From Eimeria necatrix (Eukaryota > Apicomplexa > Conoidasida > Eucoccidiorida > Eimeriidae), in contig NW_013654665.1 in the NCBI RefSeq assembly GCF_000499385.1, forward strand, positions 1 through 16,232: DNA of 16,232 nucleotides, read 5' to 3'. Shown one piece after another: positions 1 through 8,845 of this stretch. Position 1 is the first letter of the stretch. Each line of letters opens with the position of its first letter. The notes under the pieces were generated by a model that was given only the letters and a program-made list of their open reading frames with translations, made no database searches and was not told the origin of the DNA. The position numbers and the translations under genes were made by a program.

Positions 1-298
1 TCCGGCTAGTAGTTGGTTCGTTTAGCTGGATGCGTAGGTTGATAGGGAGCACGCCTTGGCCTGTCTACGTAACGAGCAGGAACAGCATTTTGTTTGGTCG
101 TGATGTGCGCAATACGCTGAGGGAAAATAGCAGATAGCTGCATGTTGGAGCGTCGGATTGGAATTTAGTGCCTGGTTGAGGCGCATTGCACGGGTTGGCA
201 GCCGTTGTGATGTTTGCGTTGTAGTTCGATAGCAAACATGCAGAATGATCACCAGACAGGTGTGGTCGCGGACGAAGAGGTTTGTCTGTTGGGATGAG
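1..298. other. Unassigned, G/T-rich stretch
   Basis: No gene is supported here. The plus strand is strongly keto-rich (40 of the first 60 bases are G or T). The two overlapping minus-strand open frames (22-252 and 65-307) have few codons starting with G and no splice or start context, so I read them as by-products of the base skew. The end of the stretch (TTTGTCTGTTGGGATGAG) could act as a weak 3' splice site for the open frame that follows. Confidence 0.5.
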
Positions 299-735
299 TG
301 GACTCACTGCATGAATTAGTAGAGGTCGTGCTAAGCAGATTACGGTTGGTGATTACAGTTGCGTTTCCAGGGGTGGCGTCGCTGCGCTACACTGATGACG
401 CCATGTTAATTTGCATTCCTTTTTTTGTTTCCAACGTAGGAAGTGCGCAAGTTAGGCTTTCTGTGAAAGCGGAGTTTCGTGCTTTGTCTGAGGATCAGCT
501 GCTTGGCAGAAGCGTAATGTTGGTAATGCATTTCGACTTTTTGTGTGGTGTGGGTCATGAGAAATGTTTTGTTCAAGCTACGTTTGAATTCTCAGATCGA
601 GATGGGCGCAAAACGAATTCGGATGTGGCATCAGGACTACAACAATGTGATTGGGCTTTCATGTTTTTCTCACTTGTCCAAGAATGCTACCTTGTGAACG
701 GATTTAACAGTGTCGCTGGCGCGCGGATTGCATAG
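299..735 (+). CDS. Candidate internal exon, unknown protein (exon a of a possible 3-exon gene)
   Basis: I do not recognise the product. The frame is open for about 145 codons, from just after an in-frame TGA (295-297) to a TAG at 733-735, and has no early ATG (the first is at 403), so it would be an internal exon rather than a complete gene. About 38 percent of its residues are Gly, Ala, Val, Asp or Glu, meaning G in codon position 1, the classic coding bias; most other open frames of this window give 22-27 percent. The product would be a mixed protein with hydrophobic patches (for example around LICIPFFVSNVG and WAFMFFSLVQ) and no visible catalytic motif. The 5' edge may be the AG at 297-298. 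A GTGAAC at 694 would end the exon in phase 0 and fit the acceptor at 903, but it is a weak donor. Part of the open length may come from local T/G skew. Confidence 0.3.
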
Positions 736-903
736 GTTGTGAGTTTGGGATAACTTGTTCTTATGCGTGTTGTCGAAATTTGTTTCCTTGCTGACTGAAA
801 GCTAGACAAAGCGCTACAAATGGCACCGCAAAAGGTAGCACAAAAGCCCTTTAGAATGTAAACTTTTGCAAGCTTGTGAAGGCAGGGGGCGGCTTTTGTT
901 TAG

Positions 904-1251
904 GAGTGGGCACAGTATGTGAGTTCTTGTTTAGTTTTTACTTGTGAACCTGAAGCATCGTTTTTTGTCTATGGCTGCGTGCAATGGCGGATGAATTTGC
1001 CACGGGTAAGAAACAGAGTCCAAACGGAGTTGCAGGAGCTTATTGCCAGCTGTGTGATCTCTTCAGACTTTGAACGGGTATTCATCAAGGGCGCAGCGCA
1101 CGTGGCTGCGCCTCAGAGGCATGGCGTTCCTCATTTTGGTTGTTCTTTGTCTGGAAACGCTTGTAAAGATAAAAGGACGTTGCTAAAAAGGAGAGAGAAT
1201 AATTTGACCTGTCACAAAAGATACGTGTTATGTCGTTGTTATGTCATTTGA
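904..1251 (+). CDS. Candidate internal exon, unknown protein (exon b)
   Basis: The frame opens exactly after a good 3' splice site: a pyrimidine-rich tract ending CTTTTGTTTAG at 903, with exon base 1 at 904 giving GAG TGG GCA CAG. It stays open to a stop at 1249-1251 (115 codons). Codons 35-94 look coding: 21 of 60 start with G. Residues include a helix-like run (VQTELQELIASCV) and then a His/Gly/Pro-rich piece (HVAAPQRHGVPHFG). The tail after about 1163 is Lys/Arg/Cys-rich and looks less coding; a GTAAAG donor at 1163 would cut it off in phase 1. Frame and phase are compatible with exon a upstream and exon c downstream. No family recognised. The AG at 1065-1066 (after GATCTCTTC) is an alternative internal acceptor. 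Confidence 0.3.
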   Translation, partial: EWAQYVSSCLVFTCEPEASFFVYGCVQWRMNLPRVRNRVQTELQELIASCVISSDFERVFIKGAAHVAAPQRHGVPHFGCSLSGNACKDKRTLLKRRENNLTCHKRYVLCRCYVI

Positions 1252-1421
1252 ACCGAAGTTATCGATTCAGGTTTCACGCTGTGGAAATAGTTAGCAGCAT
1301 GAAGCATAAAACTCTGTTTTCGAGCTGGCATCAAAAACAAGGACGCCCGGCTTCGTTTATTTGAGACTCAAATGCGTATCGTAACAAGCCGGGGTAATTA
1401 ACAGCTGACTGTTTCTGGCAG

Positions 1422-1648
1422 CATGGTGCCTATTCACTGATCGTCTCTCATTATTCAGCAACCGCTACGCCAGCTTATGCACAAGTAAGTACATTAACGG
1501 CCAAGGCGCGACTTGCACATGTGAAAGCCTGAATTGCGTGCATACTCAAGACGACACTTGTGCCCACGCTTGGCACGAAAGCGTTTTGCCAGAAATTCTA
1601 AGTCGTCAGCGCCCTACCTCGAGTATGCAAGTAATTAATGCTCGTTAG
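1422..1648 (+). CDS. Candidate terminal exon, cysteine-rich (exon c)
   Basis: This frame lacks an early start codon and is easy to miss. It follows a good acceptor (GACTGTTTCTGGCAG, AG at 1420-1421). After two bases that would complete a split codon, it runs 74 codons from 1424 to a TAG at 1646-1648. Six cysteines fall in the first 50 residues, four of them in a short cluster (TCTCESLNC followed by DDTC), which suggests a small disulphide-bonded or metal-binding segment; this is inference only. Phase fits exon b if that exon ends at 1162: T joins CA to give TCA. Against it, only about 21 percent of codons start with G, and a strong donor-like GTAAGTAC at 1485 could end the exon early. A 75-codon open run is expected by chance at roughly the 2 percent level per position tested. 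Confidence 0.22.
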
Positions 1649-3687
1649 TACAGAGTCATCCAGCGTCCCGTCGCAGACGTGGACGCATGATTTATAAAAG
1701 TGCCCGCATGGTATTCTGTGGTTATAAGTACATGCAACTACTGCCACGGAGGGATGCCGCAAGGTTCAAGTGGCGACTGTCTCCAAGAATGTGCGGCATT
1801 GATAACTGTGGCGATGCGAAGTTACTAGAGCGAAGCTTCGATTTATATTTTTGAGCCCGGGCATTAGAGTAAATAAATATGGGCGAAACTACTGTTGAGT
1901 GCTTGAGACAAAAATTCTGAGCTGGACATTGAGTTCGTGCGTGGAGAGAGGCCATTCAATGCTGACACAAGGCCCTGCATTATGCCTTCAGACCGCCACC
2001 ATGGATTAGGCTTGTTTACAATTTTTCGCCCTACATTCTGTTGATGCAGACATTGGGGCAAGAGTGGTTGAGCCATTGTCTGAGCGTGCTCGTGATTCCT
2101 TGGAAGTAGTTAGCTCGAAGGTTCCGCACGCGACAATTGAGCTGTTTGTTGGGTGGTGGCGTTCTTCGACGATGATTAGGCATTTGCTGTTCGAAAATGC
2201 CAAAAAGGCATGGCGAAGGATGAACAGAGCAACGAACTTGATCGAGAAGAAATGTGCTACAGTTGTCCATTTAAGGTTTTCATTTTTGTGAGCAAGACCG
2301 GAATAGCGTCTGGACAAAAGTACAGCATGATATCAGGAGATGTGCTACAATACACGGGTAGTATTGCAGTTTCTTGAATCAGCATGCTCTTACCATAGGA
2401 TGTACGCTGTTTACACTTCGCGGTATCTTGGAGCAATGTGTACTCATAAATTGATTTGCGCAATGTATTACGGGACATCTCAGACAGGAATTCATGTGAA
2501 TAAGCAGCTGCAGGTACAGTATAAACATAGTCGATGCGTAGTGAGGTTTTTATATATTGAGCGTTACAAAAATGAATATATATGCACTTGTGCAAATGAA
2601 GATGCCGCCACCATAGACGTTTACTTCTTTTCCAGTCAAAGGTACGCAACGTTCGTTTTTTTTGTGAGGCTGAGAATTATATCAGCCTCATGCGAAATAT
2701 GGAATCGCCTTTGTCGTGAGCGAACATCACTGATGGATATCGCTGTCAGGATTTTGGTTATCAGGTGGGAGTCAGCAAGGAGTCAACAAATGTGCAAGAT
2801 ATGACTGATTATTACACAAGCATAATGGCAGGAAAGTGTCTTCTCTGCGTATGCCTGTTATTCACTTTTTTTTACTTCATTCATGTTCTATGGTAGTTAA
2901 TGCGTACCCATCAACATGAGAGAACCCGTGTTTGTTGTGTGGGCAAGTTAACACGAACGGGGAGCACAGACCGTGTGTCTCGAGTATTAGTTTATAGGCT
3001 GCGAAGGATATGGGTTTGTGGAAGACCCTCCATAGATGGTGCACCACACGGTTATTTCCGATTTCCTCGAGTGGCTGCTACTAGCTTCATGCAAGCAGTA
3101 GTGAGCTTTGCTTTTGCACCATCAAACTGACGGATGGTCATATGCTTTTAGGGAGATCCCCAGCATTAGTGGTTGAAGATGGGTAGATGTGTTTGCCGCG
3201 GTCCACTTGGTATGAATAAAGATCACTCCAGCACGAGTTAAAATTATGAAGTAATGCTTGTGGGAGAGGAACTGCAATTTGACGGCCCAAACGGTTGTTG
3301 GCGTGAGGGCTAGGCAGTTTGCGTACTATGCCCGTTGCGCCTCGAAACAAAAGGCAGTGCGTGGCAGAATGTACACCCGAGACTTTTATCTTTTAGGGAG
3401 TTTTAGAGATATTTCTTGTTTGAGAGTTGTTGTTATCCCTGTTTCGTCTATATTGCGTTGGCGTTTACTCGCGTGTCAGCTGGTACGCACACAACTTTCA
3501 GCGTATGTTAAGACATTTCTACAGAGAAACAGCCTCTTCCGCAGAACATTCAGTTTTGGTGAATCCAGCATCAAGATGATACTGCAGACTGTCCTCCTTA
3601 AGAACGCGAATTTTTCATTTTAAGTTTGCTATTGAAAATAGCAGCTCGTATTGGTGATCCAGTCGCCACAATCACCTTTCTACAGCG
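1649..3687. other. About 2 kb with no supportable gene
   Basis: I see no convincing exon. The longest open frames (2340-2804 on plus, 2257-2649 and 2006-2317 on minus, 3258-3623 on plus) have only about 23 percent G-first codons where I counted them. 2340-2804 gives a Tyr/Cys-heavy product unlike ordinary proteins and covers an AT-rich patch around 2545-2590. They overlap on both strands, as chance frames do. One GCATGC site lies at 2382. There are short T runs (2656-2664 and near 2866-2875) but no simple-sequence array and no transposon signature. Confidence 0.5.
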
Positions 3688-3763
3688 ATGGCTACACTTC
3701 GATTGTTCGACGCAGCAGAATTTTGCAAAAGTCGGTACGCAACCGATACGTGGATGCTGCTGA
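3688..3763 (+). CDS. Candidate first exon of a small protein
   Basis: An ATG in good context (GCGATGG) opens at 3688, 30 bases after the nearest upstream in-frame stop (TGA at 3655-3657). The first 33 codons look coding: 12 start with G (Ala, Asp, Glu; the protein begins MATLRLFDAAEFCKSRYATD). After about 3787 the sequence turns T-rich and intron-like although the frame stays open to 3945. A GTAATC at 3764 is the best donor and would leave one base (A); the alternative acceptor CAGCCAG at 3976-3982 would complete it in the frame of the next candidate exon. The coding-like composition continues a few codons past this donor, which argues against that exact boundary. Product unknown. Confidence 0.18.
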
Positions 3764-3978
3764 GTAATCCTGCTGAAGATGCAGATTTTTTTTATTCATC
3801 ACGGAGCAAAAGATATACCCTGTCCATCCATTATCTTATTTTCTTACTGCTCTGTGATTCGACAGCCGTCACATGCATCAGTACAACGTTCAGAATGCTT
3901 CACCATGAAGTAGCTGCTTCCAGCATTCTTAAACAATTGATATGAAAAAAGGATTCGGCTAATATGTTTTTCTTACAG

Positions 3979-4137
3979 CCAGAATACTTACTGGGCGGGT
4001 TTCCGTGCTTCTGCATTGAAAGTGTCCTTTTTGCATGCTCTTTTGGATGCCCTGGCAATTCTACCAAAATCGTGGCTTCCCTGTATTTGCACTTTGGGTG
4101 GCATGCTGGCCGTAATGCGGCTTCGTTTCATGTGTAG
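3979..4137 (+). CDS. Candidate terminal exon, unknown protein
   Basis: A strong 3' splice site (ATGTTTTTCTTACAG, AG at 3977-3978; a second AG four bases on at 3981-3982) is followed by a frame open for 52 codons to TAG at 4135-4137. About 31 percent of the codons start with G. The peptide is Gly/Cys/Phe-rich at first (YLLGGFPCFCIESVLFACSF), which could be a membrane or hydrophobic core segment, then GNSTK, which contains a possible N-glycosylation sequon (NST). If the second AG is used, the exon joins 3688-3763 in frame through an intron of 219 bases. No family recognised. The exon also carries GCATGC twice (4033 and 4101). Confidence 0.25.
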   Translation, partial: PEYLLGGFPCFCIESVLFACSFGCPGNSTKIVASLYLHFGWHAGRNAASFHV

Positions 4138-4499
4138 GTTCTACAACGGCTGATGGGAGACGCATGGGAACAAACAAACGTATAGCCCGTCAGTAGAAGC
4201 ATGGCCAGGAAATGTATGAGCGCGGCACCAAGACTGTGAGCCTGACGACGACACTGCTTAACTGCAAGGTGGAATTTGGCATTTCTCTGCACAGCAGGCG
4301 TTTAGATGTTGCACAGCATGGTTTCGGAGCGGTGGTCGTGTCCGGCAAGCACGCGCCCTTTCAGCTGGAACCGCAACATGAGTGTTGTTAGCTTTCATTC
4401 ATGTGGTTAGGAATATCTCTTGGCTTTGTCTCTGAGGGCGTATCTTCATGGCGAATTTTTGCTAACAATAGTTAAAATGTTTCTATTGCTTGACATTTG
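4138..4499. other. Gap with no supportable feature
   Basis: No exon, RNA gene or repeat is visible. The region is mixed in composition and carries no long open frame before the plus-strand frame 4420-4731, which overlaps duplicate copy A and has no coding support of its own. Confidence 0.5.
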
Positions 4500-4880
4500 T
4501 AGCGTACAGTCCGGACTAGTGCGTGTTGTTCTTATGTCGCTAGATTTCTACTGTGCACTGAATCTCGCTGTACTGGGTTGGCGGCACATACAAATGCGAC
4601 AGTCGTGGGATATGCATAGACTTCGCTCTAATGAAATTACTGCCACACGACGACTGTCCAATGACAGAGGGTGGGTAGTAGAGCTTGCTGTGCCTCATTG
4701 TATTTCTCTGAGCCCAGTGCGAAGTAATTAGTTTCGGCGAAGCTTTAGGGGAAGTAGTTGTGCAGCCAATAACATCGCGCATCCGCTCCAAGTAACTGGA
4801 GTACACAGAACTTCGCACATTAACAATTTTGACATGGAGGGCAGAACAAAGTGGTGCCGGTCAGTGTGCTGCTAATAAGG
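4500..4880. repeat. Diverged duplicate, copy A (pair with 5440-5826)
   Basis: Reading in the same direction, this stretch lines up with 5440-5826 through a series of shared blocks in the same order, separated by small indels. The best block is CAGCCAATnnCATCGCG (4763-4779 against 5722-5738, 15 of 17 identical). Other matches are TCGGCG followed by CTTT, TTTCTCTG, an ACAGA..GTG..GTAG..CTGCCT block, CTGAAT.TCG, GTCC..GACTA, and on the right CACA.TAAC..TTTT. The offset stays near 945-960 bases. By eye identity is about 60-70 percent, so the duplication is old. Read in the frame used by copy B on the minus strand, copy A hits a stop soon after the best-matching block (TAA at 4720-4722), so it may be a decayed gene fragment. 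End points are approximate. Confidence 0.5.
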
Positions 4881-4897
4881 CCCACTGCGGACAAATG

Positions 4898-4914
4898 AAG
4901 GGCCTAAGGCCCTT
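4898..4914. repeat. 17-bp palindrome AAGGGCCTAAGGCCCTT
   Basis: Two perfect 8-bp arms (4898-4905 and 4907-4914) flank one central base. It lies about 18 bases beyond the right edge of duplicate copy A and is followed by GTTTTC. It could be a dimeric protein-binding site or the footprint of a duplication end; the sequence does not decide. An 8-bp palindrome of this spacing is not rare by chance in 16 kb. Confidence 0.6.
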
Positions 4915-5089
4915 GTTTTCGTGTTTTTTGATACATTCCTCAACGTAAAATGCCTAATTAACAGAATCACTTGCATACGCAGTGGATATCATTCATGTTG
5001 CACGGGCAGCAACAGCTTCTTTGGGCGGCAACATCGTTTGGTTGTTTGCACGGATTATGGAGTTCGTCTGCATTCCTGCAACATGCTGT

Positions 5090-5811
5090 TCACGAGGCAT
5101 CTCTACTTGTGTGGTGGGCTTCAAGTTGCTCTGAGATCTGCATGCACTGTATAGAGGCGCGGAATTGTAACTCATGAATGGGCTGCATACGTAAGTCTCT
5201 GACAGTTCCTTCTCCTCTGTCGGGCTTACATGATTGCTGTGGCAAAAGCCTATCGCGATTTTCTTGGCGTAACTCCATAATTGGCACGTGGGCACGTGGG
5301 GAATCAGGCCAGCTGGGGCTAGAAGAATTCATCACGATGACATTGCCGGCAGTCTTTTGCTTACATGCCGTGCAGCAGTTTGTGCCTGCCATTGTCAGGT
5401 CCGCACTAATGTAAGTCAACAAACTATCGTGTGTGAACCTACAAGAAGGGTCCTCCAGACTATTCAAAGAATCATCAAAGCCCTTTCTTGACAGATTGCA
5501 TGCTTCATCTGAATTCGTTAGCACTGGATCATGCTTCCCTGGGAATGTTGCGAATGGCATACAGAAGAGGGGTAAAGCACTGACGACTACTACTCTGAGT
5601 GGGAGGGGTGGTTCTTCTGCGGACACAGATAGTGCGTAGACGTGCTGCTGCCTGTAAATGCATGTTTGTATGCTACTTGGAAATCTCTGGAGAACTTCTG
5701 GAGTGTCGGCGCTTTGTTGAACAGCCAATGGCATCGCGTTCCAGCAACCTAGACGAAATGTCTCCACACTAACTTTTTTGGCAAGCGGGTCAAAACAGTC
5801 AGTTTGGTGCA
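5090..5811 (-). CDS. Long candidate exon, unknown Ser/Pro-rich protein
   Basis: This is the longest stop-free frame in the window (240 codons) and is unlikely to be chance: at this base composition I expect well under 0.01 such frames per window. On the minus strand it is preceded by a near-ideal acceptor (CATCAG, eight T, CAG; AG ends at 5812), so coding probably starts at 5811 with two bases of a split codon; the GTG at 5812-5810 is not a believable start. The product is rich in Ser, Pro and Cys. It has a hydrophobic stretch (residues about 74-89, VVVVSALPLFCMPFA), then a polar region with DSLNSLEDPS, a CCTAC pair and an acidic/basic tail. No domain is recognised. The 3' end is either the TGA at 5092-5090 or a donor before it (for example TCAT|GTAAGC, exon end at 5230). 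G-first codons are 27.5 percent, only slightly raised. The 5' two thirds overlap duplicate copy B. Upstream exons (higher coordinates) were not found in phase. Confidence 0.4.
5284..5299. repeat. Tandem GCACGTGG x2 (two CACGTG boxes)
   Basis: An 8-bp unit is repeated twice without spacer, giving two CACGTG palindromes eight bases apart (5285-5290 and 5293-5298). It lies inside the minus-strand open frame, where it reads as part of PRAHVP, so it may simply be coding sequence. Confidence 0.6.
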
Positions 5812-5826
5812 CTGAAAAAAAACTGA
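5440..5826. repeat. Diverged duplicate, copy B (pair with 4500-4880)
   Basis: This is the partner of copy A in direct orientation, about 950 bases away. The shared blocks run in order from GTCC..GACTA near 5450 through CAGCCAAT.GCATCGCG at 5722-5738 to CACACTAAC..TTTT near 5766-5780. The right end of detectable similarity falls at about the poly-T/CAG acceptor (5812-5825) of the long minus-strand exon. Copy B keeps the frame open on the minus strand while copy A does not, so B may be the functional member, or both may be old copies of a non-coding repeat. Confidence 0.5.
5812..5825 (-). other. Candidate 3' splice acceptor
   Basis: On the minus strand the sequence reads CAG, eight T, CAG, with the final AG at 5813-5812. 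This is the clearest polypyrimidine-AG signal in the window and sits exactly at the 5' edge of its longest open frame. A tandem CAG lies 11 bases upstream at 5825-5823. Confidence 0.5.
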
Positions 5827-8133
5827 TGTTGCAAGGCCACAGGAACCTTGCTTTCCTGCTCTCTGTTTTTTCGTTGCGCTCTCCACACTAGCATGCCTAG
5901 TCCGCAGCAGCGATTGGAGATACAGTACCTCCCAGCACCGGCGAAGGACCAGTTGAACCTCAGCTCGACAAACGGCACGGTTTCACTATCTGGGAAGGCA
6001 GGAGCTCCTGTGCCATATTGTGGCATGCTTGTTACGTGGATACTCAACCACATAGCTGGACGGGCGTCCCGTCTATATCGGTAGCGCGTTCATGTGAAAG
6101 CAAGTAACCTGCTTGTGGAACATGCTTTTCGTGAGGGCTTTTGGAAATTTGTTCTTGCTTGCCCTGTTGCTGGCTGAGTTAACGGTCGTGGCTTTTGCAG
6201 ATCTTCTAACTGAAGGCCTGTGCGACAAGGCATATGCATTCATTGGCACAGAGCGAACGAAAGGAACAACAGAGAGTTAGTTCCAGCCGTATCTACTTTC
6301 ACAGCACCGTGCAAACCAAGGTACCCTAGCCATTTCGATATCCAGAAATATAAAGGTAGTTTCTCACTGTTGACGATTAACATTTCAGGCTACTGAAGAT
6401 AGATATGTGATTATCCTCAACGAATATGAAAGCAGGCTTATTTCGAATCTTTGGCAATACTCTACTATTAAGGCATTGGAGACCCACCAACCAGTACATG
6501 TTAGTATTCAAAATCCCGTCTCTTAAAGTCATTGAGTGCGGATTTGTTGTGCTGGCATCAATTGTGGGACGAAAAGCACCATGTAAAAGAATCGTAAATA
6601 TACTTGAAACGTCTCCATTTGTTCGATTCTAATTCTTCGCAGAGGGTACGTGGAAGAGGAGGAGTCAGCTTTAGCAAGATCTGCTGGGCTCGCGGCTCTT
6701 GCTTAACCAACAGCTGATGCTACTGAAACGTCCCCTATCTTTCACACATGCGGGCCAATTTTGTTCTGGAGCTTTATTGGCTTCTTGCATTCAGGTATTT
6801 GGCGAGGAGAGGCACATAGCAGAAACTTGTGCTCATGTAACGGCGATACTGCTTGGGCCATGACGAAAGCCTTGCATTATCGTCAAGAGCTCGCAAGGAT
6901 CTCTGTTCAGTATTTGCTTTTGCAGTTGGGTCTGCACGGTACCGCTAAAATATCAAAGGAACGTCCATAATGTGGTAAGGACTTTTCGTAATTGAATACC
7001 CAGAATGTGAGTCGTTGGGAAAACGCGAATGTGGTGCAGAGACGCGTCTTAGGCTTGCCGTCTGTATTCGTGATTTATGCAGCTAAGCCGCTTCATGCTA
7101 GTTTGAGAGGCCAACGTGCGTCCATGCAGCATCAGTAGGGATGTCTCGTTTTGAATTCATCATGCGTGGAGCATTCAGTCGTATCCAACAGCTCGCTGAA
7201 ACGAGAGTACAGTTATTAGATCTGCTAAAATTGAGCTTTCCCACGCAAGGGGGTCGTAGACTATAATTGTTAATCGTTCTTATCCGCGCATCGTGGCCAC
7301 TGCACTAATGAATGACACATATTCGAATTTTTATCTGCTGACCAATGAGGTAATCGTGACACTTGAGCTTGAGCCCACAGAGTGTCTTTCAGCTGCAAGT
7401 TCCGAGCAGCACGAAATTCGTGCACCATGACGTGCTTCACACTGTCAAAAAGCGAATCTATAGGCAAACAACATGTGCCTCAGAGGGCGGACAGAATTTC
7501 CATTCTCTTTCAATGCATGACCTATGGAACCACCCAAACTGGCGTTTTTCTCATTAGTAACAAGACCCGTGCCTGCGTAGCCTGCCAAACCGCGCACAAC
7601 GTGACTGAAAATATGGCTAATTGTAGTCTACAAAATATTTGTGGATATCTGGCCACAGGAGAGTCAATAGAACAAGTAGGTTAATTGGCATACCTTGACA
7701 CCATCTAACCAATATATCCATAGCATATTTGTCATGTATGTTCAGGCTTTGCATCACGAGGTACAGCGCCATGTCAGACTGTTGCGCTGCACCTGCTCTC
7801 CTCTTGCTTTGCGGCGTGATTTATCTGGCTAGGTTGTTTCACCTGCGCGTAGCTTTTGGGAGGTATCCCGTCTTGCCCGTGGGTTAGACATTTCTTCCGG
7901 AATATGCCTTAAGAGCGTCTGTCAAGAACCAGTCGCAGCGTGAATGCATATCAGCATGCAAGCATTCAATCCTGAGTGCGAACTGCAGCTAGTGAGCTTA
8001 TTTTTCCATGCGCCGTCTCGGTCGAGGTAAACGGCAAGCTTGAGGAGCTCTTTACCCAAAAGAACAAGTGCAACTAATTTCACAGGCAAAAGGCAGCTGC
8101 TCAAATCAAATACGTTTAAAGCTGTTCTGTAGA
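5827..8133. other. About 2.3 kb with no well supported gene
   Basis: Short frames overlap on both strands at 5799-6084. The minus-strand one (to 6053) has about 29 percent G-first codons and could be an upstream exon of the 5090-5811 gene, but its best donor (GGGAG|GTACTG, exon end 5929) does not match the phase. Acceptor-like sequences occur on plus near 6199 (GTGGCTTTTGCAG), 6389 (AACATTTCAG) and 6644 (TTCTTCGCAG). The last is followed by a short acidic frame GYVEEEESALARSAGLAALA that ends at TAA, which is too short to call. 7040-7049 is the palindrome AGACGCGTCT. The rest shows nothing. Confidence 0.4.
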
Positions 8134-8135
8134 AA

Positions 8136-8418
8136 AGCGCTTTCGTCGGAATGTCGGTGCAACACGTTGTGGCGAGTTGATGCTCTATCGGTGTTGTGTC
8201 ATTCACGAGCCCCGAGTAACACGACCTCTGTCGTACCGTTGCTTGTCGCCATTCAGGGAGTACGTAGAGGCTCAATAGAACTAACAGGCCAGTTAGTTAG
8301 GGCTGCTCCGAGATGCACATTCAGAATAGATGCAAGCATGCAGAGTTGCGGGTTAAGCGTCTTTCTCAAAGCTGGTCAGTTCAGGTGCATGGATTCAAAC
8401 TTTGCAGTAGTTCTATAG
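8136..8418 (+). CDS. Weak exon candidate, unknown protein
   Basis: The frame stays open from before 8068 to TAG at 8416-8418. From about residue 32 onward roughly a third of codons start with G, and the peptide looks ordinary (SVVPLLVAIQGVRRGSIELT). An acceptor-like AGCTGTTCTGTAG just upstream and a CAG|GTGCAT donor at 8382 could bound it. The opposite strand also carries an open frame (7922-8275, with LLPVKLVALVLLGKELLKLA), so strand assignment is uncertain. No family recognised. Confidence 0.18.
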
Positions 8419-8845
8419 AGAACACAGGTAAAAGGACTCACTTTTGTGTAAGCTATGAAAAATACTCGCCTCCAGAGAGCATGAGCCTGCCGACGACTGC
8501 GTACTGTGAACGAACGTCTGCGTCCATTTGCGAGGTGAGAACTGTTCCTTGCCCACAATATACCGAAATGGCTTTGCACTAGACAAGGGCACCGTTCTGG
8601 TGAATATCGTGCATTGAGGTGTCTGTTCTGTACAGTCAGATTCAACTTTGGTGCGCATTAATCAGTTGCATGTACTGCAAGCCAATGCGGGCCGTCATGA
8701 AGCATTTTCTCTGAAGGTCAAAAACGAGAATAATTCTTGCGTACCAAATGCCGTTGTAGCTTGAAAACCCGCTACAAACGGAATGCTAGTGGTAGCTTTG
8801 GATTACGAAGTGAGGTTCCTGGTATGGAATTAAAAATATTGAGTA

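Noticed and set aside
65..307. Minus-strand frame with a Pro/Asn-rich product
   Set aside because: It comes from the G/T skew of the plus strand, and very few of its codons start with G.
2340..2804. 154-codon plus-strand open frame
   Set aside because: The predicted protein is dominated by Tyr, Cys and Arg, G-first codons are only 23 percent, and it crosses AT-rich DNA. A frame of this length is expected about once by chance.
3143..3400. Two CTTTTAGGGAG matches, similar to the TTTAGGG telomere unit
   Set aside because: They are isolated single copies with no array, so this is not interstitial telomere sequence.
3258..3623. 121-codon plus-strand open frame
   Set aside because: There is no position-1 bias (about 23 percent G), no start context and no splice signals at its ends.
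3984..4000. ATACTTACTGGGCGGG, resembling the 5' end of U1 snRNA
   Set aside because: Only the first eight bases match well. The first stem-loop and an Sm site are not visible downstream, and a splice acceptor with an open frame explains the region better.
7038..7044. AGAGACG, matching the WGAGACG promoter motif described in Toxoplasma
   Set aside because: I count about four copies in the window on both strands, close to chance, so there is no enrichment.
8391..8403. GGATTCAAACTTT, resembling a tRNA T-arm on the minus strand
   Set aside because: The five-base T stem does not pair, and no acceptor stem or anticodon arm is found at the right spacing.
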